A stretch of DNA of 64,000 nucleotides from Corynebacterium kroppenstedtii (GCF_016894245.1 NZ_CP069792.1:2046001-2110000), one strand, 5' to 3'. Counted from the first letter of the stretch, positions 30,385-39,364 are shown. The notes: generated from the sequence alone by a model not told the origin. A program made the numbers and translations.

Positions 30385-32832
30385 GTGGTAGACCGCAGGG
30401 CCTTCCGGACGTCCCATCCGCGACATGCACGCACTCGGCTTGCGGCCGTCTTGCTGTGTGCCGGGCTAGGGGTAACCTCTGCTCCACATGCCATGGCAGC
30501 GCCGAACGACGATCCCAATTCCGTCGCGTCGCTTGCCAACGATTTAACTCAGGCACAGAAAAAGCTGACTGAGCTGCAAAATGAACAAGGCGGCATCCGT
30601 CAAGAAGCAAATAAGACTGTGTATGAGCTGGATGAGGCCACCAGCGATGCAAACGATGCACAGGAGAAGGTTGTCCAGGCACGGGCGAGGCTCGACAAGT
30701 CCCAAAAAGACGTCGAGGAAGCCCAGGACAAGTTAAACTCCCTGTCGCGTTCGCAGTACACGCAAGGTCAAGATTCCAATGCGGTGACGATGGCAGCTGG
30801 GGAAGATGCCGTCGCTAATACTCTTGACCGCGCTTCATACTTGCGCACCGAGGCAGCGAAGCAACGCAAAGTTGTCTCGCAGCTAGACAAGGTGCGTACT
30901 CAGGCTGCTAATGAGGAGTCCTCTCTCCGCAAGCTGCTTGCCGACGCCTCCGCTAAGCGTAAGGACGCGAAGGAATCCAAGGACAAGGCTCTTGAAGCGA
31001 TTCAAACAGCGTCACGAAAAGCAGCGGACCTGCAAAAATCTATCCAGGAAGCCGAAGCTCGCAAGAATGAGATCCAGTCACGCCTCGACGAAGTAAAGGG
31101 CGACAAGACTGGTTCCTCTAGCAATTCAACAGCGGCGCCGGCTCAGAACAACGCCAGTGACACAAGTGCGGCAAGTCCTTCCACCTCTGCTTCGGCAACG
31201 CAGGACACCAAACCGGCTTCGGATTCTGCATCACCAGCTAATAACGCTGCTGACAACCAGGACAACTCGTCGGACAGCGCTTCGTCTGACGACCAATCGA
31301 GCACAAGCTCTGCGCCGACAACGGAGCAATTAGCGTACGACACGGCTAATGACGGTGATGCGGGGGCCGGCGAGCCCAAGCAGGAATCCACCGAGCCCTC
31401 GTCGGATGCAACTGAGCAGCCGTCTTCAAATGAGCCAGCTACGGCTTCCTCGGAGAATTCTGCCCAGGATCAGCAGGATTCTGCGCAGAATGACCAGGCA
31501 GACAGCTCCAGTAGTGCAGATAATGCGGACGACCAGGGCGCTAAGGCCGACCAGGGCATTGACTACGCTGCTGCAGATCAGACCGAAAAAGAGCGGTCCG
31601 AAGCTGCCGTCGACGCGAAGCAGAAAGCTGATAACGCTTTAGCTGCCGCCAAGGATGCCAAGGAGAAGGAAGACAACGGCGATCCAACCGTTGAGCAGGC
31701 ACGTCAAAATGCAGCCAACCTGGCGACGATCGCTTCCGAGGCGGTCAAGCGTGTAGAAGAGTTGACCGAAAAGCTGCGGCAGATTTTGGGTGCAGCCTTC
31801 GATTCCTCGTCTAACGACGCTGACAAGGCGCTCATCGGGCTCACCTCGAGTGGCTTGGCGGCCTTAGCAGCCGGACTGAAGGCAGGCCAGGAAGGAAACG
31901 ACCCGGTTGCTGCCGCCGTTAATGGCGGGCGTCAGGCAGCGCGTCAAGCGTGGGACCAGATTCAGAATCAGTCCGATAACAGCGGCAGTAACGCCGGTAA
32001 CACCGGTAGTGCTAACACCGGTTCGGGATCTGCGTCTACGGCAACGGACAACACTGGTAGCGGCTCGGGTAGCGACAACAGTGGATCCACGGCTTCTGGT
32101 TCCAGCTCGACGAGATCTGACAACACGAGTAATGATCAGAGCAGCAGCTCAACATCGTCGGGTAGCACTGGATCAACCAGCACTGACACCGACAGCGATG
32201 GATCCGACTCGGACGACGAATCCACGTCGACTACTTCGCAGCTAGTCAACGGTCTCAAGAACAACTCTGACGCCTTGAACCGAGTGACCGACGGTACTGA
32301 CCAGGCATCACTCGCTACCTCAATTGGCGGAGGAAACTCAGCCAATAGCTCCACGACGGGAACGACCAACACAGGCGACAATGCACAAACCGCAACCAGC
32401 GGTTCTGCAGAAACCCGGATCAACGCCGTCATCGCTCGTGCGCAATCACAGCTAGGGGTGCGTTACTCCTGGGGTGGCGGAAACTACTATGGCCCGACCG
32501 TCGGCATTAGGGATGGCGGGGTCGCTGACCAATACGGCGATTACGCTCACGCTGGTTTCGACTGCTCCGGCCTGGTGCTGTACGCCTTCTACATCGCTGG
32601 CTTCAAGTTGCCGCACTACACAGGAGCGCAGTACCAATCGGGAACTCAGTATCCTGCTTCCCAGATGAAGCGCGGTGACCTGATCTTCTACGGTCCTAAT
32701 GCTAGCCAGCACGTCGCAATCTACCTGGGCAACGACCAGATGATTGAGGCACCTGAGTCCGGCTCAGTCGTCAAGATCAGCCCAGTTCGTTATGGTGGCA
32801 TGACTCCGAACGTTGTCCGGCTCATCTCATAA
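30385..32832 (+). CDS. Secreted NlpC/P60 peptidoglycan endopeptidase, expanded form
   Basis: Exported D,L-endopeptidase of the RipA/Cg1735 type. GTG 30385 is chosen because AAAGGAG is 7 nt upstream; the ATG at 30355 has none. A signal peptide (basic RRAFRTSHPRHARTR, hydrophobic LAAVLLCAGLGV, cut near AMA-APND) precedes a coiled coil of about 200 residues (LTQAQKKLTELQNEQ to IQSRLDEVKGD). About 430 residues of Ser/Asp/Ala/Gln/Thr-rich low complexity follow, broken by an Ala-rich helical part near EKERSEAAVDAKQKADNALAA. The C-terminal domain starts near RAQSQLGVRYSWGGG with catalytic Cys in FDCSGLVLYAF and His in QHVAIYLG. The coiled coil probably autoinhibits or localises, as in RipA. The linker is unusually long. 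Confidence 0.9.
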   Translation: MVDRRAFRTSHPRHARTRLAAVLLCAGLGVTSAPHAMAAPNDDPNSVASLANDLTQAQKKLTELQNEQGGIRQEANKTVYELDEATSDANDAQEKVVQARARLDKSQKDVEEAQDKLNSLSRSQYTQGQDSNAVTMAAGEDAVANTLDRASYLRTEAAKQRKVVSQLDKVRTQAANEESSLRKLLADASAKRKDAKESKDKALEAIQTASRKAADLQKSIQEAEARKNEIQSRLDEVKGDKTGSSSNSTAAPAQNNASDTSAASPSTSASATQDTKPASDSASPANNAADNQDNSSDSASSDDQSSTSSAPTTEQLAYDTANDGDAGAGEPKQESTEPSSDATEQPSSNEPATASSENSAQDQQDSAQNDQADSSSSADNADDQGAKADQGIDYAAADQTEKERSEAAVDAKQKADNALAAAKDAKEKEDNGDPTVEQARQNAANLATIASEAVKRVEELTEKLRQILGAAFDSSSNDADKALIGLTSSGLAALAAGLKAGQEGNDPVAAAVNGGRQAARQAWDQIQNQSDNSGSNAGNTGSANTGSGSASTATDNTGSGSGSDNSGSTASGSSSTRSDNTSNDQSSSSTSSGSTGSTSTDTDSDGSDSDDESTSTTSQLVNGLKNNSDALNRVTDGTDQASLATSIGGGNSANSSTTGTTNTGDNAQTATSGSAETRINAVIARAQSQLGVRYSWGGGNYYGPTVGIRDGGVADQYGDYAHAGFDCSGLVLYAFYIAGFKLPHYTGAQYQSGTQYPASQMKRGDLIFYGPNASQHVAIYLGNDQMIEAPESGSVVKISPVRYGGMTPNVVRLIS

Positions 32833-32988
32833 ACTAGGCTAGGTCTGCACTCCACACGCACTGCTCACTCCCGTCCTTATCGACGTGGGGATCACCTTGC
32901 CGGTACGGTCGTGTACTGGCACGGCACGAGCGCAGCGTGTGGCTTTTGCCGTTAACACCATTGTCTACTGAGAATTGAGACTGTTGAG

Positions 32989-34170
32989 ATGGCCATAAAC
33001 GATGCCCCGGCGTTGACAGAACCGCCTGGCAGGAAGGACGATCGACCGGCGCACAACCAGATCAACGCCAACGATTGTGGCAACTCACAGACCAGTGAGT
33101 ACCCCGTTGACGCTATCGTTGTCGCCTCATTCGGTGGCCCAGAAGGACTAGATGATATTCGTCCTTTCCTCGAAAATGTAACTAGGGGTCGTGGCATCCC
33201 GCCGGAGCGTCTCGACGAAGTAGGAGAACACTATCACCACTTCAACGGCATCAGCCCTCTTAATGGTTTAAACCGCGAGATCATTAGACACGTCGAAAAA
33301 GAACTTGAAAAGCAAGGTCGCAATCTCCCTGTGTATTTCGCTAACCGGAATTGGCATCCATTCTGGAACGAGACCATAGAGAAGATGGCTCATGACGGAA
33401 TCCGCCATGCGCTTGTATTTGCTACCTCTGCATGGGCGGGATATTCGGGATGCCGTCAATATGATGAAGACATTGAAAAAGCACGACGCCATTGCCATGA
33501 CCAGGGAATTACGCCCCCGGATTTAACGAAGCTGCGTCAGTTTTACGACCACCCAGAGTTCATCGAGGCTGAAGCAGAAGCCGTACAAGAAGCACTCGCC
33601 AAAATACCCAGCAACAGGAGAGAAGACTGTCGAATAGTTTTCACAGCTCACTCTATTCCGGTCTCCGCGGATAAGACGTCCGGAAACCCCGATGATGGGG
33701 ACTACCTGTATTCACGGCAAATTTATGAGGCCGCACATTTGACGGCCACCAAACTTGGGCTGTCAGACGATGATTTCGACCTCGTCTGGCAATCGCGTTC
33801 CGGCCCACCGCATATTCCGTGGTTGGAACCCGATATTGTGGATCATATTTCAACACTCCACGACCAGGGGATTCCGGCTGCGGTTGTGTCTCCTATAGGG
33901 TTCGTGTCCGACCACGTAGAAGTGGCATGGGACCTTGACACTGAGCTAGCTCATGAAGCAAAAGATTTTGATATGGCCATCGAGCGGGCGGCAACCGTGG
34001 GGCCAACGCAGCGATTCACCCGAATGATCATCGATTTGATCGATGAATACATCGAAGGCAGAGAGCCTCTCCGCCTCGGCGGTGAGCCCCAACATGGATG
34101 CAGCCTCAACGGGGTCCCGTGTTTTGACAACTGCTGTGTTCCCCCGGCAAAGCACAAACACCATAAATAG
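32989..34170 (+). CDS. hemH: Ferrochelatase (coproporphyrin III ferrochelatase type)
   Basis: Inserts iron into the porphyrin; in actinobacteria the substrate is coproporphyrin III (CpfC). Motifs are VVASFGGPEG, FNGISPLNGLNREI, ATSAWAGYSGCRQY, FTAHSIPVS and WQSRSGPPHIPWLEPDI. Cysteines that may hold the actinobacterial [2Fe-2S] cluster are C155 and the C-terminal CSLNGVPCFDNCC (371, 378, 382, 383). The protein ends in a His/Lys-rich tail HKHHK. The first 38 residues are an atypical polar extension with no homology that I recognise. It is monocistronic or co-transcribed with the wall hydrolase (156 nt gap). Confidence 0.94.
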   Translation: MAINDAPALTEPPGRKDDRPAHNQINANDCGNSQTSEYPVDAIVVASFGGPEGLDDIRPFLENVTRGRGIPPERLDEVGEHYHHFNGISPLNGLNREIIRHVEKELEKQGRNLPVYFANRNWHPFWNETIEKMAHDGIRHALVFATSAWAGYSGCRQYDEDIEKARRHCHDQGITPPDLTKLRQFYDHPEFIEAEAEAVQEALAKIPSNRREDCRIVFTAHSIPVSADKTSGNPDDGDYLYSRQIYEAAHLTATKLGLSDDDFDLVWQSRSGPPHIPWLEPDIVDHISTLHDQGIPAAVVSPIGFVSDHVEVAWDLDTELAHEAKDFDMAIERAATVGPTQRFTRMIIDLIDEYIEGREPLRLGGEPQHGCSLNGVPCFDNCCVPPAKHKHHK

Positions 34171-34177
34171 TCGCAGA

Positions 34178-34218
34178 GATTACCTAGGGATTGTTCATCT
34201 TGGTATCGATTACCTAGG
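34178..34218. repeat. Direct repeat GATTACCTAGG, 30 bp apart
   Basis: GATTACCTAGG occurs at 34178-34188 and 34208-34218, in the short convergent gap after hemH and running into the stop of the next gene. The second copy sits in a near-palindrome, GATTACCTAGGTATC. There is no T-run. It may be a regulatory or termination element, or a local duplication. Confidence 0.6.
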
Positions 34219-34989
34219 TATCGCACGAAGCATCTCGCGGACAGCGTAATCCAGCGAGGCTATCCGGGCCTGCCGAATAACCCTGAGCAGAGGGAGGACG
34301 TGCTCGTCCCACGTTGCTCCATTGTCGGTAGCGCGCGCTGTATCAATAATTGCTGATAGATGGTCAGCTCGCGCGGACAGCTTCTCTGCTCTCGGATTAA
34401 AACCTGCAGGAAAACCAGCAGAGTCATAAAAATCCGTCAGAGTTCCCACCCGAAGCCGTACATCCGGGACATCAGCAATAGCTGCTCGCATCGATGTAAT
34501 CATCGACGCAGCGTTCCTCGTAGCCTCGGAAAGAGCTAAATCAGCTTCACCAATCGCTGGTGCCGGAGGAGCCGGCACGTCTTCCCCAATTGACGACGCC
34601 GTTAAACGCGGGATCCCGTCGGAACGAGAGGGAATAACCAATACGCGCGAATCTGGATCCCCAGACGAAATCACCAATCCCGCTCCCGCGCGGGAAATAG
34701 CCTTCTGGTCATCCGAATGACCGGGCACGTGCGGAGGATCACCGGGCGCTGCCAAAACTATACGGACGAGCGGGTCGTCGGCAGTGTGATCGGAATAATC
34801 CGACGCTGCCTGTCGGAGTTCACCCAACAAGTGGACCATCTCGTTGCGCGGAAGTGAATACAGATCATGCCACGCATCAATAGTGTCGTCCGTCGACGCC
34901 TCACCAATGAGCCAAAACGCTGTCCATGCTGCTGACCGGTGGACGCGCGCCCACTCATTGCACAGGCCCGAGATAGTTGACACATTCAT
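34210..34989 (-). CDS. Conserved hypothetical protein
   Basis: 259 residues from ATG 34989, alpha-helical, acidic and without signal peptide or membrane segment. Features are LYSLPRNEMVHLLGELRQAASDY, an Ala/Pro linker (GEDVPAPPAPAIGEADLALSEATRN) and a helical C-terminus (LLRVIRQARIASLDYAVREML). I do not recognise a family. The start is supported by TATGGT ending 8 nt upstream, whereas the frame itself opens at 35007. It is divergent from the DUF3097 gene. Confidence 0.7.
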   Translation of the reverse strand: MNVSTISGLCNEWARVHRSAAWTAFWLIGEASTDDTIDAWHDLYSLPRNEMVHLLGELRQAASDYSDHTADDPLVRIVLAAPGDPPHVPGHSDDQKAISRAGAGLVISSGDPDSRVLVIPSRSDGIPRLTASSIGEDVPAPPAPAIGEADLALSEATRNAASMITSMRAAIADVPDVRLRVGTLTDFYDSAGFPAGFNPRAEKLSARADHLSAIIDTARATDNGATWDEHVLPLLRVIRQARIASLDYAVREMLRAIPR

Positions 34990-35070
34990 GGCGTGCCACC
35001 ATAGCACCTCTCACGGGATACCGTGTCCTCGTCTCACCAGGTTCACGTCGCCTCAGTACACTTCCTCGGT

Positions 35071-35901
35071 ATGAGTTTCCACGACCGCTATTCAGGTGAC
35101 ATCTATGCCGGGCATCCACGCTCCAAGCCCCGCGAGTTCCCCGTACTCCCAGCTAAACCTGGCTTAGTGGTTGAAGATATCGCCAGTGGTTATGTGGGAG
35201 CGATCGTCGAATTTGAGCGGACATACGACGGAGATTTCGTTCGGTTGGAGGACCGATACCGACGAACGCGTCTGTTCAAAATGCGCAAAGGGGCGTTCCT
35301 CTACGAAGGAAAACCCGTCACATTAGTCCGCTATGTTCCACCAAAAGATCCACGACAACAACGAAGCGCATCCGGATCACGGCGTGTAGAAAACCTGCGT
35401 GCCAAAGTAGCTGCTCCATCACGAATCTGGGTCGAAGGCGTCCATGACGCGGCGATCGTGGAGCGTATATGGGGCCATGATCTTCGCGTAGAAGGCGTCG
35501 TCGTCGAGTACCTTGAGGGTCTCGATAATGCACCGCAACGGGTACAAGATTTTCATCCCACTGCTGAGCGTCGTATCGGGATCCTCGCCGACCACCTGGT
35601 TGAGGGTTCAAAGGAATCGTTATTGACCCAGGAGCTTGGTCCGCATGTCATGGTGACTGGTCACCCGTTCATTGACATCTGGGCTGCCGTCAAACCATCG
35701 TCCGTTGGTATCAAGGCCTGGCCCGACGTTCCTTATGGTGAGGATTGGAAGACGGGTGTGTGCCGACGGCTCGGATGGTCGGATCCGAAAGAGGGGTGGA
35801 ACCGTGTCTACAACAGTGTGAATTCGTTCCGAGACGTCGATTCCTCGCTCATTGGTGCGGTTGAACGACTGGTCGATTTTGTCACCGTCGGGCCCGAGTA
35901 G
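35071..35901 (+). CDS. DUF3097 family protein
   Basis: 276-residue cytosolic protein of an actinobacterial conserved family. Segments such as LEDRYRRTRLFKMRKGAFL, RIWVEGVHDAAIVERIWGHDLRVEGVVVEYLEGLDNA and GILADHLVEGSKES are family landmarks. The WVEGVHDA segment followed by acidic residues resembles a TOPRIM-like core, which would suggest nucleic-acid handling, but this is inference. ATG 35071 is preferred over the frame start 35023 because TACACT (35057-35062) ends 8 nt upstream. Confidence 0.8.
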   Translation: MSFHDRYSGDIYAGHPRSKPREFPVLPAKPGLVVEDIASGYVGAIVEFERTYDGDFVRLEDRYRRTRLFKMRKGAFLYEGKPVTLVRYVPPKDPRQQRSASGSRRVENLRAKVAAPSRIWVEGVHDAAIVERIWGHDLRVEGVVVEYLEGLDNAPQRVQDFHPTAERRIGILADHLVEGSKESLLTQELGPHVMVTGHPFIDIWAAVKPSSVGIKAWPDVPYGEDWKTGVCRRLGWSDPKEGWNRVYNSVNSFRDVDSSLIGAVERLVDFVTVGPE

Positions 35902-35953
35902 GCAGAAACGACGACCCTGTTTTCTGTCATAGCCTTTCTGTACGCTGGACAAC

Positions 35954-36388
35954 GTGAATGCCTTGGTGTGGTTTATCGGTGCGGTACTTCTAGCTGTGCT
36001 GGAGCTTTTCGGTGGCGATTTCGCACTATTGATGTTGTCTGGCGGTGCTCTCGCCGCAGCAGGTGTGTCTTTTTTCCAGGCCCCGCTCTGGGTCTCAGTC
36101 GTGGTTTTCGCTGTTGTGTCATTAACACTCATGTTCGTTCTGCGTCCCTTTTTGAAGCGCAAACTCAGCGAAAAGATCGAAACAGCGGATTTCTCGCCGC
36201 GAGCCTTGGTGGGAACAACAGGGGAGACGGTCGAGCAGATTTCGTCCTCATCGGGGATTGTTCGGCTCAATGGCGATTTCTGGTCCGCTCGGAGTGCCTT
36301 TCATGACGACGTTTTCGAACCTGGGGACACCGTCGTGGTGAGCCGCATTGAAGGCAACACAGCTTTTGTCTTAGACAGGAGGGATTAA
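35954..36388 (+). CDS. NfeD-like membrane protein
   Basis: 144 residues: two or three hydrophobic segments (VWFIGAVLLAVLELFGGDFALLMLSGGALAAAG, then VVVFAVVSLTLMFVL), then a soluble OB-fold NfeDb domain (ALVGTTGETVEQISSSSGIVRLNGDFWSARS to GDTVVVSRIEGNTAFV). NfeD proteins pair with SPFH proteins in membrane microdomains, and the SPFH gene follows 3 nt later. GTG 35954 is preceded by TACGCT ending 7 nt upstream, the leaderless layout. Confidence 0.9.
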   Translation: MNALVWFIGAVLLAVLELFGGDFALLMLSGGALAAAGVSFFQAPLWVSVVVFAVVSLTLMFVLRPFLKRKLSEKIETADFSPRALVGTTGETVEQISSSSGIVRLNGDFWSARSAFHDDVFEPGDTVVVSRIEGNTAFVLDRRD

Positions 36389-36391
36389 TTC

Positions 36392-37636
36392 ATGAGCGCT
36401 GGCACTATCGTGATCGTAGCCATCATTGTGGTCATCGTCCTTATCATCATGATGTCCATCAAGTTGGTCCCACAGGGGACGGCGGCAGTCATTGAACGAC
36501 TCGGACGGTACACGAAAACTGTCGAAGGGGGAATAACGTTCCTCATTCCATTTGTCGACCGTGTCCGATCCCGCGTGGATACCCGCGAACGTGTCGTCAG
36601 CTTCCCGCCCCAAGCGGTGATTACGCAGGATAACTTGACCGTGGCAATTGATACCGTGGTCACGTTCCAAATAAACGACCCCATGCACTCCATCTACGGT
36701 GTGGATAATTACCTCACCGGTGTTGAGCAGACCACGACGGCTACGCTTCGTGATGTCGTGGGTGGCATGACGCTGGAAGAGACTTTAACGTCACGCGAGG
36801 TCATTAATAGACGTCTCCGTGGTGAACTGGATAACGCCACGACAAAGTGGGGGCTGCGTATTAGTCGAGTCGAGCTTAAAGCGATTGATCCGCCACCGTC
36901 GATTCAGCAGTCGATGGAAAAGCAGATGAAAGCAGACCGCGAAAAGCGTGCCATGATTTTGACTGCGGAGGGTCAGCGCGAGGCTGATATCAAGACTGCC
37001 GAAGGTGAAAAACAAGCGCGTATCCTTGCCGCCGAGGGCGAAAAGCATGCTGCCATCTTGCAAGCGGAAGCCGAGCGCCAGGCTGAAATTCTTCGCGCCG
37101 AGGGACAGCGAGCAGCCCGTTACCTACGCGCACAGGGTGAAGCTCGCTCCATCCGTAAGGTGAATGCTGCTATCAAAACCTCGCAGGTCACGCCGGATGT
37201 TCTTGCTTTCCAATACCTCCAAAAGCTTCCTGAGATGGCTGAAGGATCTGCCAACAAGATGTGGCTGATTCCGTCGCAATTCGGTGATGCCCTGGAGTCC
37301 TTCACCAAGCAGTTCTCAGACAAGGATTCCGACGGGGTATTCCGCTACGAAGCTCCTAGTGTCGACGAAGAAACCAAGGCAGAGGCAGCGACGGATGAGG
37401 ATGACGACTGGTTTACCACTCAGTCGGCCCCAGAAATCGCCAAAGCCGTCGCTGAGGCAAACGCCGTCGCGAACAAAACGGTGGATGATCCATTAGACAG
37501 TGCTCTGGCCGCTAAACGGAACACGGCGAAGAAGCTCGGGGAAGATCCCTCCACTGCGGGTTCAGAGAGCATCGACGTTGCCGATGCTGACGATCAACCG
37601 GACGTCGATTCACCGGAGGACGCGTCGAACGAATAG
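36392..37636 (+). CDS. SPFH/Band 7 (stomatin/QmcA-like) membrane protein
   Basis: 414 residues. An N-terminal membrane anchor (IVIVAIIVVIVLIIMMSIKLV) leads into the SPFH domain (VPQGTAAVIERLGRYTKTVEGGITFLIPFVDRV to GLRISRVELKAIDPP), then a long coiled coil with repeats of the type AEGEKQARILAAEGEKHAAILQAEAERQAEIL. The C-terminal 100 residues are acidic and disordered. Such proteins form oligomeric membrane scaffolds affecting protein quality control. A stop at 37634-37636 is directly followed by the stop of the convergent gene, with no spacer. Confidence 0.93.
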   Translation: MSAGTIVIVAIIVVIVLIIMMSIKLVPQGTAAVIERLGRYTKTVEGGITFLIPFVDRVRSRVDTRERVVSFPPQAVITQDNLTVAIDTVVTFQINDPMHSIYGVDNYLTGVEQTTTATLRDVVGGMTLEETLTSREVINRRLRGELDNATTKWGLRISRVELKAIDPPPSIQQSMEKQMKADREKRAMILTAEGQREADIKTAEGEKQARILAAEGEKHAAILQAEAERQAEILRAEGQRAARYLRAQGEARSIRKVNAAIKTSQVTPDVLAFQYLQKLPEMAEGSANKMWLIPSQFGDALESFTKQFSDKDSDGVFRYEAPSVDEETKAEAATDEDDDWFTTQSAPEIAKAVAEANAVANKTVDDPLDSALAAKRNTAKKLGEDPSTAGSESIDVADADDQPDVDSPEDASNE

Positions 37637-38242
37637 TTAAAGTTCCTCTGCTCGGGTCAAAAGGTGGACGGCAAGATCCCATCCCGCTTGCTCTGCCTGC
37701 CAGCCCGCCGCGACAAGACGCTGCGACATTGCTTGTTTAGAGATACCGAGCTCTGCCGCAGCGTCATTTTGTGTATACCCCTGCCGCATGAGCGCTGTTG
37801 CTTCTCGACCTTCCTCAGTCCTCCGGGTTAGCACGTGGCCGATCAACGAAAACGCCGCGGAAATATCTGAAGCGAGCTCTGAACTTGCTATGGAAGAGTC
37901 CTGGGAGATCGTGGCTATCGACGCGCCCACTGTGCCGGCCCGCTTACCTGTACAACTACGGGCGACAACGGACGGATCGTGTCCTCCTATTCCAATCCCA
38001 ATAGCCCACTCACCAGCAGAAAGAAAAGCCATGACGACTTGCGCTTCAGATTCTGCGTCGCGGGTAAGAAGTGAAATCTCTTCCACGCCTTCTACTGTGG
38101 ACTTGAGAACTCCCGCCAAGTGCTCCATAGCCTGAGCACTATTTTTTACGTATTCCGCCCGTCTCATGGTCCGTCCCCGGAACCGAGCATGTACTGCAAA
38201 AAGTGATCGAGCCGACGTTCCTCGCGTGTGAGCCATTGCCAT
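37637..38242 (-). CDS. Small HTH-containing conserved protein
   Basis: 201 residues. The C-terminus holds a likely helix-turn-helix (GYTQNDAAAELGISKQAMSQRLVAAGWQAEQAG). The N-terminal two thirds is a mixed alpha/beta domain with EWAIGIGIGGHDPSVVARSCTGKRAG, reminiscent of regulatory sensor domains but not one I can name. A role as a transcription factor is inferred from the HTH. TATCCT ends 7 nt before ATG 38242, a leaderless layout. It is convergent with the SPFH gene. Confidence 0.72.
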   Translation of the reverse strand: MAMAHTRGTSARSLFAVHARFRGRTMRRAEYVKNSAQAMEHLAGVLKSTVEGVEEISLLTRDAESEAQVVMAFLSAGEWAIGIGIGGHDPSVVARSCTGKRAGTVGASIATISQDSSIASSELASDISAAFSLIGHVLTRRTEEGREATALMRQGYTQNDAAAELGISKQAMSQRLVAAGWQAEQAGWDLAVHLLTRAEEL

Positions 38243-38263
38243 GAAGTCAAGGATACTAGCTTG

Positions 38264-39181
38264 TCATATTCTCGTGTTTTCGTGCGTTTCAATCGTGGTG
38301 TCGTCTTTACTTGCCCGTGGTGGCCGCGCAATATCGACAATTAAGCCCGTCAGGCCGACCCCAAAAAGTATGACACTGATCAAAATGGTTAAGGGGCTAC
38401 CTTGTCCCGCCGCAGCGTCGCCAACGAGAACAGTAGCGATCGTACCTGGAGCCGACCCAACTACCGTTGCCAAGGTAAAGGGCAATGCGTTTATCGACGA
38501 CAAAGCACACACATAGTTCAGAACAGAAAATGGGACGGCGGCAATCATGCGGAGAGAACCAACTGCTAGCCAGCCGCGGCGTCGTAAATGGGCATTAACC
38601 CCATCGACAGCAGGGTGGGTGAGGCGTGACTGCACCCAGTCTCGTCCCAGACGGCGAACAATGAGCAGGGATAGTAACGCTGAACATCCGGTCGATATCA
38701 GCGCGACACCTATGCCAATAAGCGGGCCGAAGAGGACGCCACAACTAAGGGTAAAAACTGTCCGGGGTATTGGAAACTGGGTTGCAAGAATATAAACAGC
38801 CGAAAAGACAAAGGGAAACCACCACCCAGCACCCACGGACCAGTCTCTGAAGGTGGTCACTGAGGGGAGTGGAACGACGAATAGGGCGGCTCCCAGCGCA
38901 ACGAGGATGATAACACTCAGCACTTGATTGAGACGTGTCCAACGCAACCAACCGTGACACACATCGCGAATGATGACGCCGATGATATTGAGGAACTGCG
39001 CTAAAGCTCGTGACGTTGTTGTTATGGCATGACGGATCCAGGATCGTCGGCCGGGTGAGTCGGCCTGAGCGCACGTTTGAGTTACTACGTCACGTCGTCG
39101 CATAACGTCGGCAAGCCTACCTTCTGGCTGCTCCGTGGATAAGAAAGGTGACCCCAGATTGTGGCTCACATTATTCACCAC
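38264..39181 (-). CDS. TVP38/TMEM64 (DedA-superfamily) membrane protein
   Basis: 305 residues with about six hydrophobic segments. The family core is FVFSAVYILATQFPIPRTVFTLSCGVLFGPLIGIGVALISTGCSALLSLLIVRRLGRDWV, followed by RRRGWLAVGSLRMIAAVPFSVLNYVCALSSI. The superfamily includes lipid scramblases/flippases; the function here is unknown. The start is unsettled: GTG 39181 has no clear ribosome-binding site, and later starts (for example at MRRRD) would remove the polar N-tail. Confidence 0.85.
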   Translation of the reverse strand: MVNNVSHNLGSPFLSTEQPEGRLADVMRRRDVVTQTCAQADSPGRRSWIRHAITTTSRALAQFLNIIGVIIRDVCHGWLRWTRLNQVLSVIILVALGAALFVVPLPSVTTFRDWSVGAGWWFPFVFSAVYILATQFPIPRTVFTLSCGVLFGPLIGIGVALISTGCSALLSLLIVRRLGRDWVQSRLTHPAVDGVNAHLRRRGWLAVGSLRMIAAVPFSVLNYVCALSSINALPFTLATVVGSAPGTIATVLVGDAAAGQGSPLTILISVILFGVGLTGLIVDIARPPRASKDDTTIETHENTRI

Positions 39182-39322
39182 ACATAGGGGAGACGTACGT
39201 CACATCACGCTAGAATTGACAGATAATTCGCTATCAAACGGGCGGTAGCGACGTGGAGTCGGGAAAATATCAACCAATGGGGACTACCCTGAGAAGGGAG
39301 TGAACGTCGTGCAGGCTCCGCT

Positions 39323-39364
39323 GTGTTTAACGAAAACACCTGCAAGATAACCATTATGAATGGT
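39323..39364. promoter_or_regulatory. Two inverted repeats upstream of mutA
   Basis: GTGTTT-AACGA-AAACAC at 39323-39339 and ACCATT-ATG-AATGGT at 39350-39364 lie about 90-130 nt before mutA in the 270-nt gap after the divergent TVP38 gene. Both are perfect dyads of operator size. No known corynebacterial regulator motif is matched with confidence. Confidence 0.45.

Noticed and set aside
30263..30682. Frames around the NlpC/P60 start on either strand
   Set aside because: Shadows of the signal peptide and coiled-coil region of the real gene.
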